64,000 nucleotides of DNA from JBGTGG01 sp964398945 (GTDB lineage: Bacteria > Bacteroidota > Bacteroidia > Cytophagales > Cyclobacteriaceae), in contig CAYNOT010000023.1 of NCBI GenBank assembly GCA_964398945.1, positions 3,516-67,515 of the forward strand, written 5' to 3'. This document shows, one piece after another, positions 35,234 through 45,477 of this stretch. The notes under the pieces were generated by a model. That model worked only from the letters and a program-made list of their open reading frames with translations, did no database searches and was not told the origin of the DNA. The first letter of the stretch is position 1. Each line of letters begins with the position of its first letter. Both the position numbers and the translations under genes were made by a program.

Positions 35234-35453
35234 TTTTTGATCGCTCCCTTATACTTTCTTTGGCTTCTTCCCACGACTTGAAATTCATTTCACCTTTGTC
35301 GTACTTCTCAAGTCGCCTGTCAAGTTCTGCATGTTGGGATTCTGTTAACCCACTCGTTTCTTCTTTGATTGCCATAATTTTCTCCAAAACAGAAGTGTCT
35401 TTCAACTCAGTCAACCAATGTATTATATCAATCTTAAGGCTTTGAATATCCAT
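35223..35453 (-). CDS. Addiction-module antitoxin
   Basis: 76 residues, helical, with a ParD/addiction-module-like profile: DIQSLKIDIIHWLTELKDTSVLEKIMAIKEE, then SQHAELDRRLEKYDKGEMNFKSWEEAKESIRER, typical of the component type found next to ParE in Bacteroidota. It should neutralise the toxin encoded directly downstream and repress the promoter. Confidence 0.8.
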   Translation of the reverse strand: MDIQSLKIDIIHWLTELKDTSVLEKIMAIKEETSGLTESQHAELDRRLEKYDKGEMNFKSWEEAKESIRERSKNAL

Positions 35454-35505
35454 CTTTCCTATCGTTTAGAATAATCAAAGGTAATAATTTCAAGTTTAGT
35501 TTCTG

Positions 35506-35553
35506 TAATCAACAAATCGTCTAATCAACAAATAAACAAATTCCCTAATCCAC
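35506..35553 (-). repeat. Octad tract H7 at the end of the macroglobulin gene
   Basis: On the plus strand: TAATCAAC, AAATCGTC, TAATCAAC, AAATAAAC, AAATTCCC, TAATCCAC, in strict 8-nt phase. Read on the minus strand it starts with the last codons of the macroglobulin gene (GTG GAT TAG), so the stop codon is inside the tract. Confidence 0.75.
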
Positions 35554-38500
35554 CTTCACCCTCACCCCTTCCGAATGGCTTGAAAACTCCGGTGCATACA
35601 TACATTGAATGGTCGTGATGCCGTTTGAGAAATCCCCTTTCTGCGAAACCCGTAACGCATATTCAAAAACAAACGTACCTTTTGGTAAAGAGCCAATGAA
35701 AAAGTTCGTGGACAAATCCTTCGGGCTCTCGTAATAATACAAACCATCCTGATACTTACTGCTGGAAAGCGTGGACACGGGTTCGAATGCCGAAGCGCGC
35801 ATGTCCTTCAAGTGAACATACTCCATCGCCCGGTCTACCCGGATTTCGATACGCACCTTTACCAAATCACCCACTTTCAATCTCACTTTGTTGATCGGTG
35901 TGATTACCGGGCCGCGATCCGTTTGTTGTTCCACAAATAATTCCTTCTTCAATTGAAGCGGGGTTTCGGCAGTCGTGATTTTATCGAGCTGCTCAAAGTA
36001 TTGCCAGTATACGGCACCCCAGGCCACACCATCATCCGTTTTGGAAACGTTGATCGTTCCCATCTTGGAAGTGATCTCATTCCCCGACCAACTGGTTTTA
36101 AAATATCCAGTGCCTGCTTCCACTTTTGTATCTTCACGTTTTGTGGGATCAATTTTTATATCGCCAACAGTAATATCAACAAGTTTTGAATTTGTCAACA
36201 CATCCACTCCTTTTCGCAACAATGCATAGCAAGCTTCGGCTGTGGCGCGTGTGGTTTTCCAATCTTGTGTTTGCTTTTGTTTGAGCAACCAAACTTTCAA
36301 CGCCTCCACCGAATTTTGATCACCCGCCACTTCATCATACACTTCGATCATCAACGCTTGCCGCTCGATAGGTGCCTGGTACCAGTAATATCCATTTGCG
36401 CTTTTCCAATACATGCCCATCTCCTCACTTTGCAGCGCACGTTCTGAAAAAGATTTGATCATTGCTTTCGGTGTTTCGTTGTCACCAAAGCGGTTCAATG
36501 CCAGGCAAAGCATTCCTTCCGTATATAAATTATCATTCAACCAATACTTCTTCGCCTGGCCGATAAAATAATCAAATGCCTCTTTGGAAGTGTTTGGAAC
36601 CTCAATGGTTTTGAAATAACTCCGCGCATAGAGATAATGGATTTGCATATAATTGATATGCTTGTCCTCCAACTTGATTTTTCCTTGTCGGGCCAATGCT
36701 TTCAAATCATCATGGTCTTCTTTGATCTGCCGGTCCATGTACGCAACAGCTTGCGAAATCAAATTCGCAATCCCATCCTTTTCTTGAGGTGCTTTTACAC
36801 CCATCACATTTAAGTGTCCAAACCCTGCAACAATATGCTGTGTCATGTAGCGGTCTTCCCTGAACCCCGGAAACCAACTAAAGCCTCCGTTAGGTGTTTG
36901 TGCTTCAACAATTTTTGATAAGGCACGCTCTTGCTCATTGGCCATCCGGTTTAAATCAAACAACAAACCAATCGCACGTTTGCGCTGGCTTTCGTCTTTT
37001 CCTTGCAGCACCCACGGTGTTTCTTCCAACAAAGCAGATTTCAATTCCTGGTTTTTTTCCAGATTGGAAAGCAAGGCATCAGGTTGAATGTTTTTCCATG
37101 TATCAAAAACTTGTTTGATGCGTGGGTTTGCATTGGCGATATGGCTTGCAATGCTATTCGCATAATAACGGCTGAAAGTCTGCTCCACACATTCGTATGG
37201 ATACTCCATCATATAAGGTAATGCTTGCACCGCATACCAGGCAGGGTTGGAAGTAAACTCCAGTGTATACCGACTGTGTTTTAATGTTGTTGATTTGTTG
37301 TTGAGCAATTTATCAAACGTAAACGTTTTGGTTTGCTTGCCGCGAATTGGAAGAGGAAGGGTTTCGGTAACCAACATCCTGTTCGTCACCACCGGGATTA
37401 CCATTTCTTCACCATCGGAAAAATTCCCAGCCTTTGCAACGATCCGGTATTGAATGGCTTGCAACCCTTCCGGGATTTCAATCGCCCATTCAACAGACGT
37501 GCTTTGGTTTGGTTTGATGGAAAAAGATTGCGTAAGCTTCTGCTCTTTTTGAAAAATCGAAACGGGCTTCATCGTAAGCGCATCGAAAAATTCAAGTTGT
37601 GCTTCACCGCTAAGGTTTTCATCTACCAAACTGCTGACTTTCGCGGAGAAAATCATTTTGTCATGCTCACGGAAAAAGCGTGGCTGATTGGGCACCACCA
37701 TCAAATCTTTTTGGGTTACCAACTCTTGCACGGTCATTCCCGACTTCAAATCCGGAGTGTGCGCAAAGCCCATCATTTTCCAGCGGGTCAACGATTCCGG
37801 TATGGTAAAATTAATACTCACTTCACCTTTTTCATTGGTGCGCAGGTGTGGAAAGAAGAAAGCGGTTTCGTTGAAGTTGGAGCGAACTTTTACGGGTTGC
37901 AGATCAGCGGGCTGTTCAGTAGCAGGTACAGAAACTAGTTCACCAAAATCCTGATAAGATGCTTCCTTCTTTTGCGTTGCATATCCTACACTTATTTCTT
38001 CCTCTAATTTTGCATCAGCAACCTCCATAGGTGCTGCCAGTGAAGCCGCTTCTCGCATCACTACCCTTGAACCATAAAGGCGATTATTATAAAAATTATA
38101 CCCAAACCAATTAAACGAATCAAAACTGGGCAATACCGGGGAACCTGGATAGGATGGATTCCAGGTTTGCATGTAAACGTTTAAGTCCTTTCTGGTAAAT
38201 GCACTACTTGCCCAACTTAACTTTGTGCTATTTGAATTGTAAAAATTGGCGTACCAGTTGTTGCTTCGAAATCCATCCAACGATGCATCGTACATCGTGG
38301 CCACCATTTCTGCCAATACCTTATCCGCATCCTTTCCTTTAATATTTATTTTCCATTGCTCTTGCTGGCCCGGCTGGAGTTTATCCCGAAAGGTTTCAAA
38401 AGAGATGTCGAGGTTTTTATTGGAGAACGGAACTGTGATTTGTGCACTCCTCGAATATATCCGGTTGTCTTTTATAAAAGAGTAATGGACTGCCAAATCC

Positions 38501-41500
38501 CCACGATGCGCTTCTTTGATCGGGATTTCAAAAATGCGTTGTTGGTTTTTCAACGTAATCCATTCAGCAGACAAAACCTTCCCATCTTGTTCAACCTCAT
38601 ACAATACATGGATATTCTCTTTGGAAGTCCCGGCAACAAAAGATGTCTTCTCCCCCGGTTCTGCTGTTAACTTGATGGCGGAAAAATAATGGACATCCGG
38701 TATTGCAAGTTTTTTCGAAGACGGACTGTGTACATTAAAATACACAATCCCCTTAACCTGTTGTCCATAGCGATCGGTACTGCTGATCTCCAGCACATAT
38801 TCACCCAATGCCCAATTTTTTAAATTGGAAACCGAAAAACTTTTTTCTTTTTCCGTATCGAACGAAGTACTGAATACTTCTTTGCCACGAGGCCATGAAT
38901 ACTTGTTCAACTCATCCGCATACAAATCATTAGGAAATAAAGTGTAATATTCTTCTTTCGAATAGAGGTGCCGATCCGGTTGTTCCCAAAGCCGTTTCCG
39001 AAACGGTTTTTTTGGGGCCTCCAATGGAAAAATTTTTATTTCCCCTTTTGCGGGTTCAAATGATCCTGCAAGGTTTGTTGTATAAATTGAAAATTCCTTT
39101 GGCAACTCCTTATCCAAATTAATATCAGCAATCGAAACACCTACTTGCAGTGCTTTATATCCAACAGAAACCACTGTGGAAGAACTGTGCGTTTCACCAT
39201 TGATGTCGGTCACATCCGCATACACCATAAAGTCAAATGTTGGATCGGATGCAGGATCAATGGATTTATCGGCCAACGCTTTGAAGTCAATTGTAAACTT
39301 TCCGTTTTCATCCGTTTGCGAAACACCATTGGTGATTTCCACTTCAGAAGAAATTGGATAATAATGTCTGCTGTAATACCAAAATGGAAAACGTGCAGTG
39401 CGCACAACACGGTACTGCACCTGCGCACCATCAATGTGTGCCCCCGAATAAGCACGTGCAAAACCAATTGCTTTCACGGAATCTTCCAATCGAAACAACC
39501 CGGTTACGGGCTCGAAACCAACCTCAAACTTTGGTCTTTTATATTCTTCCACAGAAAATGAAACCTGGCCACTTTGATCTACGCTCATTATTTGCATCTG
39601 TCCCATCAATCCACCTGAAGGTGCAGTAAATGTTCCACTAAAACTTCCAAACTCATTGGTCGTTACTTCGATGCTTCCTTTTTCCTGATAGTTCACATCC
39701 ATTAGTTTTACAGTGGTGGAATATTTCTTTTTGATTGCAGGTTTTTTTCCATCCGTTTGAACAACCAATCCTTTAAAATGGATGGTTTGTCCGGGGCGAT
39801 AAATAGCGCGGTCAAGAAAGAAGAAAGTTTGTGTACGCGTTGTTGGTGTTCCTTGCTTATATTGATAAATGTTTCCGCCATAATACCGGTTATACGTATC
39901 AATCGATTCCGTACTATTGAAATCTTTTCCTCTCCGAAAGTTTACAATGAAATTGCGTTGGTCATCTTTCGGTTGAAAGGGTATCCTGAAAAATCCTTTT
40001 GCATCGGTGGTGAAGGTCCCTACTTTAACAGAAGTGTTTTCATTCTTACGATAATCATAGCGCTGGGCAATTACTTCCGCAGATACACCGGGAAGTGGTT
40101 CCCCGGTTTCACGGTGCAACATAAAAAATTCGGTACTGCCATCCGGTACCGAACGATTGATATAACTGATATTCGAAATCCGTGTGAACGCATAAGCAAG
40201 TCCATTCTTAGTTGTAGAAAAATTTCCTTCATTGCTGAACAACACCATGTATTCACCAATCGGCAAGGCATCCAATTTTACTTCAATGCTGTGTTCCTGA
40301 AAATCCCCATCATCAGGCAATGAAAATTTCCCGGTTTTAAATACAGGCTTACCTGTAAAATGTTCGATGAAGCGCTCTTCTTGCCTGCCATCACGATCGC
40401 GATTCAACCGCGTGCGCAATTCCTGGACCTCTTCACTCCTTACTGAGATGATCCGGTAGTGCAAGGTTGTAAAATTTTTGTACTGGACCAACGCACGGAA
40501 TGGTTGCGCAGGCAAATTGTTTTCTTCAATTGTAGCACGAATGGTTTTGGTTTGAATGCTTTGTTGTAAGTGCTTACACAAGGTTGCACCTGAAGATTCC
40601 GGAAAACGAATACTAGCGGAATCACAAATTTCCATCGCACGTTGGTAGTCCCATTTGTGGTCATCATTCACCAAAGGTTTATATTGCGTAGCAGATTCCA
40701 TCCAAAGCTGCGCACGGTCCCGCGCTACCAGTGACGAAATTGGAAACGAAATAATCTGCTTTTCAAGATTTACCAAAGCCTGTCGGTACAATTCAGTTTT
40801 GTCCGGGAGAACCGAATGCTGACGAACAAATTGTAAGCGTTGCAAATCCACATCTACCAACGCCTCTGGATTTTCATCTTTCAAATGGAAATGAATTAAA
40901 TCCTGAAGAATGGTGAGCGCATGGAATTTCAATGAAAGCGAATCTTGTGATTGGATATTGAGGCCGGAAAAATCCCGGGCACCGGAAAAATACGCGGGCT
41001 GATCCAACACAAATTCATAAGCAGGGCGTGTAAGGTCCGGCTCTCCACTTGAATAAAACTGAATCGCACGATGCGCCAGAAAATCGTATAACGTAGGCCG
41101 GTATGCACGACCCAATGTATTTCCTTCGTGCAACACTTCCTGATATAAATCGATAGACGTTTCTTTTGATTCCTTTTCAAAAAGCAAAGATTGTTCATAA
41201 TGAAAAACCGTCTCCTGCACAATCCGGGCCAGGCTCCAGGTTTCGAGATCATTATTGTCAAACGCTACCGTTTCGCTCCGGTTATAAAATTGATAGCGAT
41301 GGTTTTGATAATAGCGCCAATACATTTCTGCCAATAAAGAATGCAAAAGTGGCTTGGACGGAAAAACTGCTTTTTCAACTTCGGCTTTCATCCTGCTAAT
41401 ATTCAGCACCAAAGCATTCTCTTCTTTTGAGTCAATGTACTTGAGCTGGTGGATCAATGCCTTCACCATTTGTGCCGGGTCTTTTTCTTGCTCAGCTTGT

Positions 41501-41697
41501 TTATAGATTTCTTCTACGGTTTTAAGGGCGGATTCCGGTAATCCTTTGTTGTCATTTTCCTGAACGATTTTCCAGGATTCTTCATAATTATATTTCACAG
41601 TCGGGGTTGTATTTTTTTGTGCACAGGATACGGTTATAAAAGCAACCCATACACAAATGGTTAGCGGTTGAATGTAGGAAATCAATAGTCTTTGCAT
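35545..41697 (-). CDS. Giant alpha-2-macroglobulin family lipoprotein
   Basis: 2050 residues with a signal peptide and Cys 25 (ITVSC) as likely lipidation site. The N-terminal 400 residues are helical; MG-type beta domains follow (FFLDRAIYRPGQTIHFKGLVV and related). The thioester-like CVEQ is near residue 1502 in EYPYECVEQTF, followed by the helical complement-like domain and a C-terminal MG part. Such proteins trap proteases or protect the envelope and are usually paired with PbpC; no pbpC is next to it here. Around residues 1235-1245 an ISVGYATQKK stretch resembles the plug region of SusC-type TonB receptors. Divergent from the histidine kinase. Confidence 0.92.
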   Translation of the reverse strand: MQRLLISYIQPLTICVWVAFITVSCAQKNTTPTVKYNYEESWKIVQENDNKGLPESALKTVEEIYKQAEQEKDPAQMVKALIHQLKYIDSKEENALVLNISRMKAEVEKAVFPSKPLLHSLLAEMYWRYYQNHRYQFYNRSETVAFDNNDLETWSLARIVQETVFHYEQSLLFEKESKETSIDLYQEVLHEGNTLGRAYRPTLYDFLAHRAIQFYSSGEPDLTRPAYEFVLDQPAYFSGARDFSGLNIQSQDSLSLKFHALTILQDLIHFHLKDENPEALVDVDLQRLQFVRQHSVLPDKTELYRQALVNLEKQIISFPISSLVARDRAQLWMESATQYKPLVNDDHKWDYQRAMEICDSASIRFPESSGATLCKHLQQSIQTKTIRATIEENNLPAQPFRALVQYKNFTTLHYRIISVRSEEVQELRTRLNRDRDGRQEERFIEHFTGKPVFKTGKFSLPDDGDFQEHSIEVKLDALPIGEYMVLFSNEGNFSTTKNGLAYAFTRISNISYINRSVPDGSTEFFMLHRETGEPLPGVSAEVIAQRYDYRKNENTSVKVGTFTTDAKGFFRIPFQPKDDQRNFIVNFRRGKDFNSTESIDTYNRYYGGNIYQYKQGTPTTRTQTFFFLDRAIYRPGQTIHFKGLVVQTDGKKPAIKKKYSTTVKLMDVNYQEKGSIEVTTNEFGSFSGTFTAPSGGLMGQMQIMSVDQSGQVSFSVEEYKRPKFEVGFEPVTGLFRLEDSVKAIGFARAYSGAHIDGAQVQYRVVRTARFPFWYYSRHYYPISSEVEITNGVSQTDENGKFTIDFKALADKSIDPASDPTFDFMVYADVTDINGETHSSSTVVSVGYKALQVGVSIADINLDKELPKEFSIYTTNLAGSFEPAKGEIKIFPLEAPKKPFRKRLWEQPDRHLYSKEEYYTLFPNDLYADELNKYSWPRGKEVFSTSFDTEKEKSFSVSNLKNWALGEYVLEISSTDRYGQQVKGIVYFNVHSPSSKKLAIPDVHYFSAIKLTAEPGEKTSFVAGTSKENIHVLYEVEQDGKVLSAEWITLKNQQRIFEIPIKEAHRGDLAVHYSFIKDNRIYSRSAQITVPFSNKNLDISFETFRDKLQPGQQEQWKINIKGKDADKVLAEMVATMYDASLDGFRSNNWYANFYNSNSTKLSWASSAFTRKDLNVYMQTWNPSYPGSPVLPSFDSFNWFGYNFYNNRLYGSRVVMREAASLAAPMEVADAKLEEEISVGYATQKKEASYQDFGELVSVPATEQPADLQPVKVRSNFNETAFFFPHLRTNEKGEVSINFTIPESLTRWKMMGFAHTPDLKSGMTVQELVTQKDLMVVPNQPRFFREHDKMIFSAKVSSLVDENLSGEAQLEFFDALTMKPVSIFQKEQKLTQSFSIKPNQSTSVEWAIEIPEGLQAIQYRIVAKAGNFSDGEEMVIPVVTNRMLVTETLPLPIRGKQTKTFTFDKLLNNKSTTLKHSRYTLEFTSNPAWYAVQALPYMMEYPYECVEQTFSRYYANSIASHIANANPRIKQVFDTWKNIQPDALLSNLEKNQELKSALLEETPWVLQGKDESQRKRAIGLLFDLNRMANEQERALSKIVEAQTPNGGFSWFPGFREDRYMTQHIVAGFGHLNVMGVKAPQEKDGIANLISQAVAYMDRQIKEDHDDLKALARQGKIKLEDKHINYMQIHYLYARSYFKTIEVPNTSKEAFDYFIGQAKKYWLNDNLYTEGMLCLALNRFGDNETPKAMIKSFSERALQSEEMGMYWKSANGYYWYQAPIERQALMIEVYDEVAGDQNSVEALKVWLLKQKQTQDWKTTRATAEACYALLRKGVDVLTNSKLVDITVGDIKIDPTKREDTKVEAGTGYFKTSWSGNEITSKMGTINVSKTDDGVAWGAVYWQYFEQLDKITTAETPLQLKKELFVEQQTDRGPVITPINKVRLKVGDLVKVRIEIRVDRAMEYVHLKDMRASAFEPVSTLSSSKYQDGLYYYESPKDLSTNFFIGSLPKGTFVFEYALRVSQKGDFSNGITTIQCMYAPEFSSHSEGVRVKVD

Positions 41698-41842
41698 GTT
41701 TTAAAAATGTAAGGGTTGTCAAAAGTCACAACGGTAAGATGCATTGCACCTTGCTTTTCCATAATAAATATCGAAAATATCGCCTTCCTTTCGAAAACCG
41801 GGCATATCATGTATGATTTTAGTGCAACTTAAACACATTAGG

Positions 41843-41860
41843 TCTGATTTTTTGATCAGA
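41843..41860. promoter_or_regulatory. Palindrome before the histidine kinase
   Basis: TCTGAT, 6-nt spacer, ATCAGA, 18 bases before the kinase ATG at 41878. Could be an operator or a leader hairpin. Confidence 0.35.
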
Positions 41861-41877
41861 TTTGAATTTTGAAAACT

Positions 41878-43857
41878 ATGCCAATGCGACTACTTGCACT
41901 TTTTATTGGCTTCCTGACGTGCACAAACCTGCACGCCCAGGAAAATGAAGACATTGTCTGGTTCGAAAGCTTTTTCTTGCCATCCACAGAACGTTCCACA
42001 CAGGAAGCACTCAACACCCGCAACGATAGGCTTTTAACGGCCATCGAGACAAAAGATCTACCCGAAGAATTGAAAATCAAAAAAGAACTTGGGTTGATCC
42101 ATCTCACCCAAACCCACAACTATGAAAAAGCCCTCGATTATTTTATTGATGCACTTACATTAGAAGACTCCCTCCATCAGGAACAAAAGAAAGTGTTCAC
42201 GTACCTTGGGTTATCAAAAGTATTTGAAGCCGTTGGCGATTTTAACAAATGCACTGAACTGTTGGAATCAGCAAAGGCCATTAATGAACCCACAAAAAAT
42301 ATTGATGTTCTTGTGCTCATCTTAAATGAAATGGGGAAAATCAACGCAGCCCTTGGATTGCTTTCAGAGGCACGCGAAAATTATGAACTCGTATTGGATT
42401 ACAACGAGGAATTGGATCGGCCTTCTGTACAAGCAGAAGCGCTTTATAATTTGGGTCACCTAAACACATTGGAAGGGGATTATCCAAAAGCGTTGGAGAA
42501 TCATAAAAGTGCATTGGCGATTTATCGCTCCGTATATAACCGCGAAAAAGAAGCGCGCTTGTTAAATGATATTGGTGAACTCTATTTATTAATGAAAAAT
42601 GAAGAGCGCACGTATGCCAATCATTTAGCAGGTTTAGAAATCCGGCAATCTTTAAAAGATAAGGTTGGGATTGCTGAATCGTACAACAACATTGGAGTAC
42701 TCTATTATATACAGAAGAAATATGATCGCTCCATTGCGAACTTACAATTGGGATTAGCTTCCGGCCAGGAAGCACAAGCACAACAACACATTAGCAAAAG
42801 CTATGAATACCTGAGCTTATGCTATGAAGCACTAAACGATTATAAGAAAGCGTTCGAATACAAACAATTGCATCTTGCCATCATTGAATTCATTCAAAAT
42901 GAAAAAACGGAGCAAAAATTATTAGAGACCCAAAACCGTTACGTGATCGAGCGAAAAGAATCCGAAATTTCAAATTTAGAAACCGATCGCGACCGAAAAG
43001 AAAAAGAGCTTCAAAACCAACGCCAGTTTCGCAATTTATTTATTGTCCTCACTACACTAACACTGGTAGTCTTAGCGTTGATCTTCTACTTATACATGGT
43101 TAAAAGACGGTCCAATAAAATTTTGCAAGTGGTCAATACAAAAGTAAAACATCAAAACACCGAGCTTCAAAACCTGAACGCCACCAAGGACAAATTCTTT
43201 TCCATATTGGGCCATGATTTAAAAGGCCCGTTAAACTCACTGAGTTCTTTTTCGAATTTGTTGATCAACTATACCGATAGCCTGAGCAAAGAAGAAATCC
43301 AACAACTGGCCACCGACCTGGACAAGTCGATAAAAAATTTATACGCATTGCTGGAAAATTTATTGGAATGGTCGCGGTCGCAAACGGGCAACATTGCCTT
43401 CACGCCAGAAGCGTTTGACCTTACTGCTCTTTTGGAAGAAAACAAATCACTGCTACAGGCACAAGCCGAAAATAAAAAAATAGCACTGATCAATAACCAC
43501 ACCGAACCACTGACCATTGCTACACACAAACATTCCATCAATACCGTTATCCGGAATTTGATTTCCAACTCCATTAAATTCACACCTGAGGGCGGCACCA
43601 TCACCATGGACATAAAGAAAGAAAATGGTTTTGTGATTGTCTCCATTGCCGATACGGGAGTGGGAATGAGCCGGGAAGTAATGGATAAACTTTTCCGCAT
43701 CGATGCAAAGCATTCCACCAAAGGGACCGCGAACGAAAAGGGAACGGGGCTTGGCTTAATCCTTTGCAAAGAGTTTGTAGAAAAAAATGGCGGAAAGATT
43801 TGGGTAACGAGTGAAGAAGGAAACAGATCGGTGTTTTCGTTTTCGATTCCGGGGTAG
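41878..43857 (+). CDS. TPR sensor histidine kinase
   Basis: 659 residues from ATG 41878 (the frame's earlier TTG is rejected because the signal peptide PMRLLALFIGFLTCTNLHAQ starts here). Periplasmic part: about seven tetratricopeptide repeats, then a coiled coil, one membrane segment (LFIVLTTLTLVVLALIFYLY), and a cytoplasmic kinase core. H-box: ILGHDLKGPLNSL; N-box: VIRNLISNSIKFTP; G-boxes DTGVGM and GTGLGL. No response regulator or REC domain is linked, so the partner is elsewhere. A heptad tract follows the stop. Confidence 0.92.
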   Translation: MPMRLLALFIGFLTCTNLHAQENEDIVWFESFFLPSTERSTQEALNTRNDRLLTAIETKDLPEELKIKKELGLIHLTQTHNYEKALDYFIDALTLEDSLHQEQKKVFTYLGLSKVFEAVGDFNKCTELLESAKAINEPTKNIDVLVLILNEMGKINAALGLLSEARENYELVLDYNEELDRPSVQAEALYNLGHLNTLEGDYPKALENHKSALAIYRSVYNREKEARLLNDIGELYLLMKNEERTYANHLAGLEIRQSLKDKVGIAESYNNIGVLYYIQKKYDRSIANLQLGLASGQEAQAQQHISKSYEYLSLCYEALNDYKKAFEYKQLHLAIIEFIQNEKTEQKLLETQNRYVIERKESEISNLETDRDRKEKELQNQRQFRNLFIVLTTLTLVVLALIFYLYMVKRRSNKILQVVNTKVKHQNTELQNLNATKDKFFSILGHDLKGPLNSLSSFSNLLINYTDSLSKEEIQQLATDLDKSIKNLYALLENLLEWSRSQTGNIAFTPEAFDLTALLEENKSLLQAQAENKKIALINNHTEPLTIATHKHSINTVIRNLISNSIKFTPEGGTITMDIKKENGFVIVSIADTGVGMSREVMDKLFRIDAKHSTKGTANEKGTGLGLILCKEFVEKNGGKIWVTSEEGNRSVFSFSIPG

Positions 43858-43859
43858 GC

Positions 43860-43901
43860 GTTAGATATTAGACGTTAGATATTAGATGTTAGATGTTAGA
43901 G
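43860..43901 (+). repeat. Heptad tract H8 after histidine kinase, 6 units
   Basis: Six units in 7-nt phase: GTTAGAT, ATTAGAC, GTTAGAT, ATTAGAT, GTTAGAT, GTTAGAG, starting two bases after the kinase stop and ending before the convergent CNNM gene stop. Confidence 0.8.
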
Positions 43902-43921
43902 GATTGCGCTTTAGATATTTC

Positions 43922-45223
43922 TCATAGCATAGCTTTCGTTTGTGTTGAGCGCCTTATGTCTACCTGGTCAGGAAGGTGGCGCGACATCTTCACGATTTTC
44001 ATAGTGTAGCCACCCGATGAGAATTCGTCACCAACTTTCATTTGCCCATCGCTGTGGAACAATAATAAGCCAGCCAGGGTTTCGTACTCTTCCGATTCCG
44101 GTATTGGCACTTCCAGGAACTTATTAATATCATGCATGGAAGAGGTTGCCACTACCCGGTAGGTTGATTCCCCTGTACGGGTAACGATTTTTGCTTCCTG
44201 GTCATGCTCATCCTGGATTTCTCCTACCAGTTCTTCTATAATATCCTCCATTGTTACAAGGCCAACGGTGCCCCCGTACTCATTTACAACAATGGCAATC
44301 TGGGTTTTTGTCTTTTGGAATTCCCGCAGCAGGTGGTCAATCCGTTTATGCTCCGATATGAAATGCGCATCTTTCATGATCGTAGTCAATGAGGCACCTG
44401 TCCCTTCAATGTAGTGCTTCATCAGGTCTTTGGCATAGACCACTCCTGCAATAGTATCCAGGTTGCTATCATACACCGGGTACCGGGAATACCCCTCTTT
44501 CAGAACTACTTGCACCGCTTCGGATAGGGTTGACTGGAGTTTTATACCAAACATTTTCACCCGGGGAACCATGATCTGCTTGACAACCCGGTTGTCGAAC
44601 TCAAAAACATTTTGAATCAACTCGCGTTCGCTGGCCTCAAACTTCCCACCCTCAAGGCTCTCTGCAATGATTAATTTCAGTTCTTCTTCGGAGTGGACCT
44701 CATGTTCATGAATCGGTTGAATGCCTATGAGCTTCAGTATCCTGTTGGCAAGTCCGTTGAGCAGTATAATAAATGGCCTGAAGATGAAGTAGAAAACCTT
44801 CAGGGGAATGGATACCGCCAGGGTTGTTGAGGTGGGGTAACGGATGGCAACAGACTTGGGCGCAAGCTCACCAAAAACAATATGAAGAATAGTGATCAGG
44901 ACAAAGGCTACCGGGAATGCAATTCGGTGGGCGGCCTCTTCACTAAGCGAAAAGCCTATGCCATGCATGGCATTCAGAATGATTTTTGAAACGACACCTT
45001 CACCAATCCAACCCAATCCAAGGCTGGCCAGGGTAATGCCCAATTGTGTGGCTGCCAGGAACCCGTCAAGGTTTTTGATGATGGTTTCTGCTGCACGCTT
45101 GGACCGGGTTCCGGCCTGGAGGGATATCTGCGAAGATCGGACCTTGACAATGGCAAATTCTGCGGCCACGAAAAAACCATTGAGAAAAACCAGGAATAAT
45201 GTCAGAAAAATATCCAGTGTCAT
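43922..45223 (-). CDS. CNNM/CBS-domain transporter (HlyC/CorC family)
   Basis: 433 residues from ATG 45223 (protein begins TLDIFLTLFLVFLNGFFVAAEFAIVKVR). Domains: DUF21/CNNM membrane part with about four helices, a pair of CBS domains (MVPRVKMFGI, SRYPVYDS...GVVYAKDL and later FQKTKTQIAIVVNEYGGTVGLVTMEDIIEELVGEI) and a C-terminal CorC_HlyC domain. Such proteins move or sense divalent cations, often Mg or Co, at the inner membrane. Transcribed towards the kinase. Confidence 0.93.
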   Translation of the reverse strand: MTLDIFLTLFLVFLNGFFVAAEFAIVKVRSSQISLQAGTRSKRAAETIIKNLDGFLAATQLGITLASLGLGWIGEGVVSKIILNAMHGIGFSLSEEAAHRIAFPVAFVLITILHIVFGELAPKSVAIRYPTSTTLAVSIPLKVFYFIFRPFIILLNGLANRILKLIGIQPIHEHEVHSEEELKLIIAESLEGGKFEASERELIQNVFEFDNRVVKQIMVPRVKMFGIKLQSTLSEAVQVVLKEGYSRYPVYDSNLDTIAGVVYAKDLMKHYIEGTGASLTTIMKDAHFISEHKRIDHLLREFQKTKTQIAIVVNEYGGTVGLVTMEDIIEELVGEIQDEHDQEAKIVTRTGESTYRVVATSSMHDINKFLEVPIPESEEYETLAGLLLFHSDGQMKVGDEFSSGGYTMKIVKMSRHLPDQVDIRRSTQTKAML

Positions 45224-45477
45224 GATTACGAACAAAGTTACTATTTATAATGGACTTGTCCGGGTTGGACAGGGATTGCCATGGTATGGATGAACCCAGG
45301 CGGGGATGACTTCGCACCGGGGATATGGAGCCCAGTATAATTGGCACTAAGTTCCAGTCTTTAGAACTTATATTGGCGGTGTTTTTTGTGGTTGGCGACC
45401 GGGTTATTTCTGTCCCGGGTATTTCATCTTGGAACACTTAACTGATAACCAATAACCACCAGCCATATTCCAAACAA

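Noticed and set aside
37333..37938. Plus-strand 201-codon frame within the macroglobulin
   Set aside because: Antisense to a clearly coding region, composition typical of a shadow frame.
45066..45437. Minus-strand reading frame of 123 codons before the CNNM gene
   Set aside because: It largely overlaps the CNNM gene in another frame and has no recognisable domain; judged a chance frame.
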